Below, one piece after another: positions 48,287 through 55,469 of a stretch of DNA of 64,000 bases. Under the pieces are notes generated by a model that did no database searches, was not told the origin of the DNA, and saw only the letters and a list, made by a program, of their open reading frames with translations. The stretch is from the NCBI RefSeq assembly GCF_000764225.1, contig NZ_JQED01000047.1, forward strand, positions 62,001-126,000. Direction: 5' to 3'. Both the position numbers and the translations under genes were made by a program. Each line of letters opens with the position of its first letter. The stretch's first letter is position 1. Source of the DNA: Colwellia psychrerythraea (GTDB taxonomy: Bacteria; Pseudomonadota; Gammaproteobacteria; Enterobacterales; Alteromonadaceae).

Positions 48287-49620
48287 ATCAACAACTATTA
48301 ATTAAAAACGCTAAAATCGTTAATGAAGGAAAAGTTTTTGAAGGTGATCTAAGAATACAAGATCAACGATTTGAACGTATTGATAAAAATATTACCGTCT
48401 GGCCCCAAGACAACGTCATTGATGCAAAAGGTAAATTTTTATTACCCGGAATGATTGACGACCAAGTACACTTTCGTGAACCAGGTATGACACATAAAGG
48501 AACTATTGCGAGTGAATCACGTGCAGCAGTTGCTGGGGGGATTACAAGTTTTATGGAAATGCCAAATGTGGCTCCAGCAACCACGACAATTGAAGCTTTA
48601 GAAAACAAATTCGCTATTGCTAAGCAAGATTCTTTCGCTAATTATTCATTTTACCTAGGTGCCACCGAAGATAACATAGAGCAAATTAAACGCTTAAATC
48701 CTAAAATTCATTGCGGGGTTAAAGTGTTTATGGGCGCTTCTACGGGTAATTTATTAGTTGAAAATCCTGCCGCATTAGAAGCAATTTTTCGTGACAGCCC
48801 CGCGCTAATTGTTACCCACTGTGAAAGTGGAGCAGTAATAGAAAGTAATTTAAAAAAAATAACCGCACAAGGTCATATACCAACGATATCTGATCACCCT
48901 AGAATAAGAAATGCTGATGCTTGTTTTTCCTCATCTTCTTATGCTGTTTCTTTAGCAAAAAAGTACAACAGCCAATTACATGTTTTGCATATAACAACAG
49001 CAAAAGAATTAAGTTTGTTTGAAGCAGGTCCAATTGAAAACAAGCATATAACTGCAGAGGCTTGTGTTCATCACCTTTGGTTCAGTGAAGATGATTATTT
49101 ACCATTAGGTAACCAAATAAAGTGTAACCCTGCCATAAAATCACCGGCAGACCGAGCCGCATTAATACAAGCATTACATACCAACCAAATAGATATCATT
49201 GCGACAGATCATGCCCCACATACTTGGCAAGAAAAACAAACAGATTATAACCAAGCACCCGCAGGATTACCGTTAGTTGAGCATGCACTGTTAAGCTTGT
49301 TTGATCATGTACATCACAACCGATTGAGCCTAACACAAGTTGTTGAAAAAACAGCTCATAATCCAGCAATACGTTATGCGATCAAAGAGCGAGGTTATAT
49401 TCGAGAAGGCTATTTTGCTGATTTTGTAATAGTGGATATGGATAAAACCACCAAAGTAAGTCATGAAAATTGCCGTTACCTCTGTGGTTGGACACCATTT
49501 CACCAATATGAATTTTCATCACGCATTGAAGGTACCTGGGTTAACGGACAGCAAGTATATGATGGAAAGAAAGTCATTAAGCACACCGCATTGTCAAAAC
49601 GATTAGAGTTTGATCGCTAG
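48283..49620 (+). CDS. pyrC: Dihydroorotase paralog (PyrC2)
   Basis: A 445-residue amidohydrolase that makes dihydroorotate in pyrimidine synthesis. The metal site normally reads DxHxHxR; here it is IDDQVHFREPG, so the first histidine is glutamine. Other ligands look present: the lysine in GVKVFMGASTG, THCES, HVLHIT and ATDHAPH. This Q form is one I also associate with Bacteroidetes dihydroorotases. Position after HisI2 in the zinc cluster suggests a replacement enzyme used in zinc shortage. The TAG stop coincides with the insertion point of MITE copy 3 and is kept intact. Confidence 0.87.
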   Translation: MNQQLLIKNAKIVNEGKVFEGDLRIQDQRFERIDKNITVWPQDNVIDAKGKFLLPGMIDDQVHFREPGMTHKGTIASESRAAVAGGITSFMEMPNVAPATTTIEALENKFAIAKQDSFANYSFYLGATEDNIEQIKRLNPKIHCGVKVFMGASTGNLLVENPAALEAIFRDSPALIVTHCESGAVIESNLKKITAQGHIPTISDHPRIRNADACFSSSSYAVSLAKKYNSQLHVLHITTAKELSLFEAGPIENKHITAEACVHHLWFSEDDYLPLGNQIKCNPAIKSPADRAALIQALHTNQIDIIATDHAPHTWQEKQTDYNQAPAGLPLVEHALLSLFDHVHHNRLSLTQVVEKTAHNPAIRYAIKERGYIREGYFADFVIVDMDKTTKVSHENCRYLCGWTPFHQYEFSSRIEGTWVNGQQVYDGKKVIKHTALSKRLEFDR

Positions 49621-49883
49621 GGGCTGTTGATCTTTCGAGATTACTTTTACAGCAACTTGTTTGGTATTTAGACAAGGCAGAGTATGTGACGTGTAGCTGG
49701 CTACTCGAACATACGATAACGTAGTATAAATTTCAAACAAGTGCTGCCCTTTAGGGTTCATTTAAAACAAATTTACTCATTGTTGCTCGCTTTTTTAATA
49801 GAATAACTATGATACAAAGCTCGCGCCGCGATTAAACCCGTTTTCAATTGAATAAATTTTAACCCTGAAAGATCAACAGCCCC
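49620..49883. mobile_element. MITE copy 3, at the pyrC stop codon
   Basis: 264 bp, same sequence and orientation as copy 2. Flanked by CTAG on both sides (TA duplicated). Because the target TA lay in the stop codon, the stop is regenerated. It may separate the following genes from the upstream operon promoter. Confidence 0.93.
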
Positions 49884-49921
49884 TAGATATAATTAGTTTA
49901 ATAAGGAGAATAACCGAAAAA

Positions 49922-50308
49922 ATGAATGAAAAAGAAATATTATCGTTATTTGAACAATGGAATAAAGCATTGCAAACAAGAATGCCGAAAAACGTCGTCG
50001 CACTGTATGAATATGACGCAATACTTTTGCCTACAATATCTAATACTGTATGCCAAACTCATGAAAAAATTGAAGAATATTTTGATAAGTTTTTATCACT
50101 AGAGCCTATAGGTAAAATAGACGAGTCTACAGTCCGTATGTTTGGTTCGATAGCAATGAATTCAGGCACATGCACATTTACATTTAAAAGTGGTAACCCA
50201 ATACAAGCACGATTTACTTTTATATATCGTTGGAATGGTGAAAAATGGATGATTATGACTCATCATTCATCACAAATGCCTGAACAATTCAACCTAGAAG
50301 AGACTTAA
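49922..50308 (+). CDS. SgcJ/EcaC-family protein, probable iota-class carbonic anhydrase
   Basis: A 128-residue NTF2-fold protein. The N-terminal half has FEQWNKALQTRMPKNVVALY and AILLPTISNTV; the C-terminal half has SGTCTFTFKSG, ARFTFIYRWNGEKW and the end motif THHSSQMPE. The conserved HHSS near the C-terminus and LLPT-SN are features I associate with bacterial iota carbonic anhydrases, some of which work without a metal. There is no signal peptide, whereas many bacterial iota enzymes are exported. AAGGAG lies 12 bases upstream. In a zinc-limitation cluster a metal-free carbonic anhydrase would be a sensible stand-in for zinc ones; this is inference. Confidence 0.7.
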   Translation: MNEKEILSLFEQWNKALQTRMPKNVVALYEYDAILLPTISNTVCQTHEKIEEYFDKFLSLEPIGKIDESTVRMFGSIAMNSGTCTFTFKSGNPIQARFTFIYRWNGEKWMIMTHHSSQMPEQFNLEET

Positions 50309-50487
50309 TGATGAACAAAGATAGTCAAGGTAATGCCAATCAATCATCAGCTGATGAAACAAGTTGCTACAGTAAATCAAGTTGTTGTGCGCCAGCGGCA
50401 CCGATAGTTCATGCACAACCCAAAATTGGTCGTAATGATCCTTGCCCTTGCAAAAGTGGCCGTAAGTTTAAAAAATGTTGCGGCTAG
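50308..50487 (+). CDS. SEC-C motif mini-protein
   Basis: A 59-residue protein starting at ATG 50308 (overlapping the previous stop by one base) or ATG 50311. Its C-terminus reads KIGRNDPCPCKSGRKFKKCC, the SEC-C zinc-binding motif found at the end of SecA and in small stand-alone proteins. More cysteines precede it (TSCYSKSSCC). It probably binds zinc and a partner protein; translational coupling ties it to the carbonic-anhydrase-like gene. Confidence 0.78.
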   Translation: MMNKDSQGNANQSSADETSCYSKSSCCAPAAPIVHAQPKIGRNDPCPCKSGRKFKKCCG

Positions 50488-50623
50488 TTACCCTATTTGA
50501 GAATCAAGATGAAAATGACTTATTAGAAGCGCAGCTGATGGCTTGTATTAACGCTTAGAGACTCTTAAACAAAGCGGATACAATACTGAAATTACCTTCA
50601 GTATCAGTCTTTATATAGTATTG

Positions 50624-51331
50624 CTATTCATCGGTATAAATATCTAACGCGTGAACTTCCATAGAATAAGCCGCTATTGCCGTATCATTTTCTACCAATG
50701 AAGTTTTTATAACACCTGAAACCCAATAAGGGTCATAGAGTGATTCAAGCGTGAAGCCTTGAGGGTAATTAACGAAAATGGTTTGGTTAGGTGGCGGCGG
50801 TGGCAGGTGAATACAAGCACCAAAAAATGGCACCAAAAAAAATTGTGTTACGCGTTGAGCATCGTCAAATTCAAGCGGTACAATATAAGCAGGTAATCTA
50901 ATAGCAGCATCATTAATGGCCGGGATAATACGGGTAGACGCTAAAGCCTGATGATAAGCATTTTCTTTACTATCCGTGATAATACCAGCGTTAGTTTCTT
51001 TATTAGTAAGATCTGCATTATTAAGTTGATCTTCAGCGGAATTCTCTGCTATTTCATCGATATAATCAGGTGGGTTTAACAGCGCATCCAAATCGTCTTT
51101 AGGCATTAAATCTGTCCACTGTGCCGACATAAACGTCAGTGCAGGTAAGGTTTTTTCTAGCTTTTCAACCGGTTTTACTTCACCCGAAAACTTAGTAACC
51201 GCTGATGTTTTTTGCGCTATTTCCTTCGAGATAACGTTTATATTTTTTGATTCAACAATTTGAATTTCTTTTGGTTTTCCACAACCAAGCAACAACAACA
51301 CGATACTACCTACGAGGCTAAATTTTATCAT
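50624..51331 (-). CDS. DUF3299 lipoprotein of the zinc uptake system
   Basis: A 235-residue lipoprotein (lipobox LLGC, Cys17). A low-complexity acidic linker follows; the C-terminal domain has LPAYIVPLEFDD, FFLVPFFGACIHLPPPPPNQ and YPQGFTLESLYDPYWVSGVI, the DUF3299 signature. In Vibrio the equivalent is part of the ZrgABCDE zinc import set. It is divergent from the ABC genes and shares the 51355-51395 palindrome. Confidence 0.82.
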   Translation of the reverse strand: MIKFSLVGSIVLLLLGCGKPKEIQIVESKNINVISKEIAQKTSAVTKFSGEVKPVEKLEKTLPALTFMSAQWTDLMPKDDLDALLNPPDYIDEIAENSAEDQLNNADLTNKETNAGIITDSKENAYHQALASTRIIPAINDAAIRLPAYIVPLEFDDAQRVTQFFLVPFFGACIHLPPPPPNQTIFVNYPQGFTLESLYDPYWVSGVIKTSLVENDTAIAAYSMEVHALDIYTDE

Positions 51332-51354
51332 ATAGAATAAGGCTAAAAAATAAG

Positions 51355-51395
51355 TTTAATAGATAAATGATACACTGTATCATTTATCTATTAAA
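51355..51395. promoter_or_regulatory. 41-bp perfect palindrome, candidate Zur operator
   Basis: Arms TTTAATAGATAAATGATAC and its exact complement (19 bases each) with ACT between. The central AAATGATAC-ACT-GTATCATTT resembles the Zur box in its outer AAATG/CATTT but deviates in the core. It sits midway between two divergent zinc-uptake transcripts, the right place for a shared operator. Confidence 0.65.
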
Positions 51396-51430
51396 ACTAT
51401 CTATAATAATTTTGAGTATTAAAGTAAGTC

Positions 51431-52120
51431 ATGGCAATAAACCTTTCTAATGTTCACTTTAGCTATCCTGAACACCCCAAATCTCCCGTATTAAACATTC
51501 AATCATGGTCGCTAACAAAAGGCGAACATGCATTTATTTATGGCCCTTCAGGTTGTGGAAAATCGACATTGTTAAGTATTTTAAATGGTTTACTTTGTAG
51601 CAATGAAGGCAATGTTACGGTATTAGATCAACGCTTAGATAAAATGTCTCGAAGGCAACGGGATGCATTTAGAGCAAAACATATTGGTTATGTGTTTCAG
51701 CAGTTTAATTTGATCCCTTATCTTAATGCTATCGACAATATTCGTTTAGCTCATTATTTTGGTAAATCGGTGTCAACATCTTCATTAAATAAAGAGATTA
51801 CGGCATTGCTCACCACCTTGAATATGCCCGAAAAGGACTGGAAAAAACCTGTTCGTACCCTGAGTATTGGCCAACAACAACGTATTGCGATTACGCGTGC
51901 ATTAATTAACAAACCAACGTTATTTATTGCCGATGAACCAACCTCTTCTCTTGATAAAGGCAACACCGATAGTTTTATGGCGCTACTCATGTCAGTGATT
52001 AAAAAATACGGCATAACATTATTGTTTGTTAGTCACGATATGTCGCTATCGCAATATTTTAATAGAGTTGAGTCATTCACTGATATTAACAGTGAAGAGG
52101 CATTTCAATATGCTAATTAA
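51431..52120 (+). CDS. ABC transporter ATPase (LolD/MacB-like)
   Basis: A 229-residue ATPase with Walker A GPSGCGKST (about 37-45), Q-loop in VFQQFNLIPYLN, signature LSIGQQQR, Walker B LFIADEPTSSLD and the switch histidine in SHD. It pairs with the FtsX-type permease that overlaps it by 11 bases. ATPases of this class usually drive lipoprotein or periplasmic mechanical work. With DUF3299 and DUF2796 proteins nearby it fits the Zrg zinc uptake system. Confidence 0.9.
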   Translation: MAINLSNVHFSYPEHPKSPVLNIQSWSLTKGEHAFIYGPSGCGKSTLLSILNGLLCSNEGNVTVLDQRLDKMSRRQRDAFRAKHIGYVFQQFNLIPYLNAIDNIRLAHYFGKSVSTSSLNKEITALLTTLNMPEKDWKKPVRTLSIGQQQRIAITRALINKPTLFIADEPTSSLDKGNTDSFMALLMSVIKKYGITLLFVSHDMSLSQYFNRVESFTDINSEEAFQYAN

Positions 52121-53333
52121 CATTGCAATGAAAAGCTTACGTGATCGTAAGGGCTCCGTTGCACTGTCAATCATGGCGATGACTATTAGTGTTTTTGTAC
52201 TATTGTCGGTTGAGCATATTCGCCATCAAACAAAAGAAAACTTTGCCAATACAGTGTCTGGTGTTGACCTTATTGTGGGTGCAAGAACAGGTAGTTTAAA
52301 TCTATTACTGTATTCAGTATTTAAAATAGGTAGCCCTACTAATAATATAAGCTGGCAATCATTTAACACTATTACCGCTAACCCCAAAGTGAAATGGGCT
52401 ATTCCTCTCTCGTTGGGCGACTCACACAAAGGCTATAGAGTGCTTGGCACCACTAAACAATACTTTGAGCATTTCAGCTATGGTAAAAAGCACCGTTTAG
52501 CATTTAAACAAGGTAAGGCGTTTACTGGCATTTTTGATGTTGTGCTAGGGGCTCAAGTTGCTAAAAAACTAGGATATCAATTGGGTGACCAGCTTATACT
52601 TGCGCACGGTATTGCAAAAACGAGTTTCAGTTTACATAACGATAACCCATTTAAAGTAACCGGTATTTTAGCGCCAATAGGTACCCCTGTTGATCACACA
52701 TTGCATGTTAGCTTACAAAGTATTGAAGCTATTCATCATGACGGTAAGTTCACTCCGCTTTCTAATGCACTTGAACACCTTCAACCTAAAAGCATTACCG
52801 CTTTTATGATCGGCTTACATTCAAAAATCACTACGTTTAAAATGCAACGAGAAATTAACTATTATACGCCAGAGCCGCTGTTGGCGATAATGCCAGGTGT
52901 GGCTTTGTCTGAACTGTGGCAAACAATGAAAATATTAGAAAACACACTCATTTTAGTGTCTATTTTAGTACTTATATCTGCTTCTTTAGGTATTTGCGCC
53001 ATGCTATTATCATCGATTAGAGAACGTAATAAAGAGATTCAATTACTTCGAGGAATTGGTGCGTCACCTTTTTTTTTATTCCGCTTAATTGCATTAGAAG
53101 CATTATTTATTCTCGCAATGAGCATAGTCTTAAGTACAGGAATACTGGTAACGATTCTTGTATTAACCCAAGATTATCTAGCCTCTTCCTTTGGCGTACA
53201 AGTCAGCACTAATATAGTATCACTGGGTAATTTATACTTAGTATCATCACTGTTAAGTACATCAGTCATTATCGCGATGTTTCCATCTATATTTGGCTTT
53301 ATAGAATCGAAAAAAAATACGTTAAGCGAATAA
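52110..53333 (+). CDS. FtsX/MacB-like ABC permease
   Basis: A 407-residue permease starting at ATG 52110, inside the ATPase gene's end; the longer open frame from 52026 is overlap. One N-terminal membrane helix, a large periplasmic domain and three C-terminal helices (ILVSILVLISASLGICAML, LEALFILAMSIVLSTGILV, LYLVSSLLSTSVIIAMF) give the MacB-type topology. SSIRERNKEIQLLRGIGASP is the coupling-helix region of this family. Probably the zinc-related transporter partner of the ATPase. Confidence 0.87.
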   Translation: MLINIAMKSLRDRKGSVALSIMAMTISVFVLLSVEHIRHQTKENFANTVSGVDLIVGARTGSLNLLLYSVFKIGSPTNNISWQSFNTITANPKVKWAIPLSLGDSHKGYRVLGTTKQYFEHFSYGKKHRLAFKQGKAFTGIFDVVLGAQVAKKLGYQLGDQLILAHGIAKTSFSLHNDNPFKVTGILAPIGTPVDHTLHVSLQSIEAIHHDGKFTPLSNALEHLQPKSITAFMIGLHSKITTFKMQREINYYTPEPLLAIMPGVALSELWQTMKILENTLILVSILVLISASLGICAMLLSSIRERNKEIQLLRGIGASPFFLFRLIALEALFILAMSIVLSTGILVTILVLTQDYLASSFGVQVSTNIVSLGNLYLVSSLLSTSVIIAMFPSIFGFIESKKNTLSE

Positions 53334-53354
53334 TGTCATTTAAACAGATATAAA

Positions 53355-53376
53355 AAAGCCCGAATATTCGGGCTTT
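53355..53376 (+). terminator. Rho-independent terminator
   Basis: Perfect stem AAAGCCCGAAT / ATTCGGGCTTT ending in T-rich sequence, 21 bases after the permease stop. Confidence 0.88.
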
Positions 53377-53520
53377 CTCTTAGCATAGTGTTCAGGTTAG
53401 ATCTATTATGTTATAAAATAATAGACAGTGAGTTGAAGGATTTATCGGAACTAGATATCTGCAAACATATTGTTGAATATTGAAGGCGAAAATTGCCTCA
53501 ATACACAAGATATTAATTTT

Positions 53521-54066
53521 TCAATCTATCGAAAATAAGCGATTAAACATTGCTTGACCAGCGCTTGATAATACGTACCTATCATCTAAGTTTTTAAACA
53601 TTAAACCACGTTCCAAAAGTGTATTGTTAAGCGGTTGGCTTAATGGTTGTTTCATACCACACGCCTTTAGAATTTGAGCTGCTTCTGTTTCCGCGCCCAT
53701 CTCATCCACAAGCTTGGTAGATATACCTGATTTTTCATCAAAAAGAATACCTGGAGCAATTCCTTGCTTTCCTATGCCCCTAGAGAGTATTAATAGAATG
53801 GTTTGTGCATTTGCAGCAGTATCATTCAATTCATCGGCCTTATCAGGTCTTGTGATAAAGTATGCTACACCGTCTATTCCTTTAAGGGTAAAGCCTAGAA
53901 GAGTATAAAGTTCTCGATATTTATCAATATCATTTACTAACTCTCTGAACTTTGTCGATTTGACTAACTCACCGTCTATATATTCCGTTTCATTAATCAT
54001 CTTTCCCGAGATTAAATCTTTATAAATGGCTTGAGAAGCTATGTGGTTTAAGCCAAAGTTATTCAT
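53521..54066 (-). CDS. Wadjet/Mks-like small subunit (JetB/MksE-like)
   Basis: A 181-residue protein, last gene of a four-gene SMC operon. Its middle has IDKYRELYTLLGFTLKGIDG and AYFITRPDKADELNDTA, and it ends in a small winged-helix-like tail (LLERGLMFKNLDDRYVLSSA). Size and place match the KITE-type MksE/JetB subunit that bridges kleisin and SMC. It overlaps the upstream gene by 8 bases, showing coupled translation. Assignment is by context and general resemblance. Confidence 0.7.
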   Translation of the reverse strand: MNNFGLNHIASQAIYKDLISGKMINETEYIDGELVKSTKFRELVNDIDKYRELYTLLGFTLKGIDGVAYFITRPDKADELNDTAANAQTILLILSRGIGKQGIAPGILFDEKSGISTKLVDEMGAETEAAQILKACGMKQPLSQPLNNTLLERGLMFKNLDDRYVLSSAGQAMFNRLFSID

Positions 54067-55465
54067 TTGGTTTTTCCTCTAAACGCTTAATCATGTAGCT
54101 AAGCTTGTGCTGTTGATAAGTGATATCATTTTTGCTTAAGGTTTTCTTTAATTGCCACTTTTCATCAATAAATGGCAATGCATCATAGATATCTGACAAA
54201 CGGTAATCGCTCATTCTGTGGCAAAGTAGTTCGTGTATTTCCAAATAAATATCTTCTATAGATGCTTTAGCATCAAAATCTGACATTATCTTTTGTATGT
54301 CACGAATACGTTTTCTTTCTCTAAGGGTTTCTTTAGCTGACTGGCGCTTTGCGGAAGGTTTGCGCTTATTACTACTTAGCGCTTCTACACGTTCTAGTTT
54401 AGCTCTAATATATTCATCAAGAACAAATCTTTCATTATGTTTAGGAAGTTGAAACAAGGGAGAAGTTAAGTTAGATCGCGACCAGTTATGTAGGCCTCTT
54501 ATTACTCGTGAATCTTCGAACAAAGTAGACGTTGATGATAGAAGCTTGCCTTTAAGCTTTGCATCCATTGTTAATACCGCCGCATTGTGCAGGTTATTAA
54601 AGCGCTCTTCAATGCGGTTATAAAGCACGCGTTGCGCTTTATCCATGTCTACATAGCGATATAAACGCTGACGAATATCCCTTACAACCTCAGCATATGA
54701 CAGCAATTTCATTTCGATTGAAGAAATATTGCGATGTTGAGCGATAAAAGGTGTAGATTCTAATTGTTGACGCATTTTTCGAATCATATACATTGCAGAT
54801 GAGTCTTTAACCATTGCTTTTTCATTCAAGAAAATGAGTGTAGGTTGAATATTTCGTTTAGATATTTTAATAATTTCGTCTATAGCACTTCTTACTTGTT
54901 CCGTAGCGACAAGTTTATTGAAATCATGGCTTTCTAAAACTTCAGATAGACGTTTTGAGCTACCATCTAATGCACGAACGTTATGTGCAATTTTAGCTAA
55001 GATATCCTGCATAATATCCATCAAAGAAACGAGGTGTTCAGCAGTCTCAGTATTTTTAGTGCTTAAATCACAGTCCGAAGACTTAAAGAAGCGAAATAAG
55101 GTTTGTATTTGTGCCCTAATAATATCTAAATCGGGTTGACCTAACTCCCTAATTCGCTTTGAATCCAAACACTGTATGGTTTGCAACAGCCCTGACTGTA
55201 TTGCAAAAATGCCTCGTTGGTTATTAACAAAGCTTAGTAACCCACAGTCATTTAAGTTATTCAAACTTAAAGACGCGTTGATACGTAACTTTTCTTTTTT
55301 ATCTTCTATTTGATTAACCACATAATGATCAAGTACTGCCTCATATTCAGAAATCTTAAAGCAAGTCGAAGATTTGGATTCGAGGGCATAGTAATCTAGA
55401 AGGGAATAATAGATATCTACGTGTTGAAAAATGAGTACCAGCGTACTTTGAGCGTTAGTTTCCAT
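54059..55465 (-). CDS. Wadjet/Mks-like kleisin subunit (JetA/MksF-like)
   Basis: A 468-residue, mostly helical cytoplasmic protein. It has an N-terminal winged-helix-like region (HYVVNQIEDKKEKLRINASL), a long helical middle with RIEERFNNLHNAAVLTMD, a basic stretch (SSNKRKPSAKRQSAKETLRE) and a C-terminal globular end. Between SMC and MksE-like genes this is the expected kleisin (JetA/MksF). It starts 4 bases after the SMC gene. No enzymatic motif. Confidence 0.7.
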   Translation of the reverse strand: METNAQSTLVLIFQHVDIYYSLLDYYALESKSSTCFKISEYEAVLDHYVVNQIEDKKEKLRINASLSLNNLNDCGLLSFVNNQRGIFAIQSGLLQTIQCLDSKRIRELGQPDLDIIRAQIQTLFRFFKSSDCDLSTKNTETAEHLVSLMDIMQDILAKIAHNVRALDGSSKRLSEVLESHDFNKLVATEQVRSAIDEIIKISKRNIQPTLIFLNEKAMVKDSSAMYMIRKMRQQLESTPFIAQHRNISSIEMKLLSYAEVVRDIRQRLYRYVDMDKAQRVLYNRIEERFNNLHNAAVLTMDAKLKGKLLSSTSTLFEDSRVIRGLHNWSRSNLTSPLFQLPKHNERFVLDEYIRAKLERVEALSSNKRKPSAKRQSAKETLRERKRIRDIQKIMSDFDAKASIEDIYLEIHELLCHRMSDYRLSDIYDALPFIDEKWQLKKTLSKNDITYQQHKLSYMIKRLEEKPNE

Positions 55466-55469
55466 ATCT

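Noticed and set aside
51355..51395. 41-bp palindrome as a site for the WYL regulator at 59389
   Set aside because: It shares GATAC/GTATC but in a different arrangement from the 59279/59354 sites, and lies among zinc genes.
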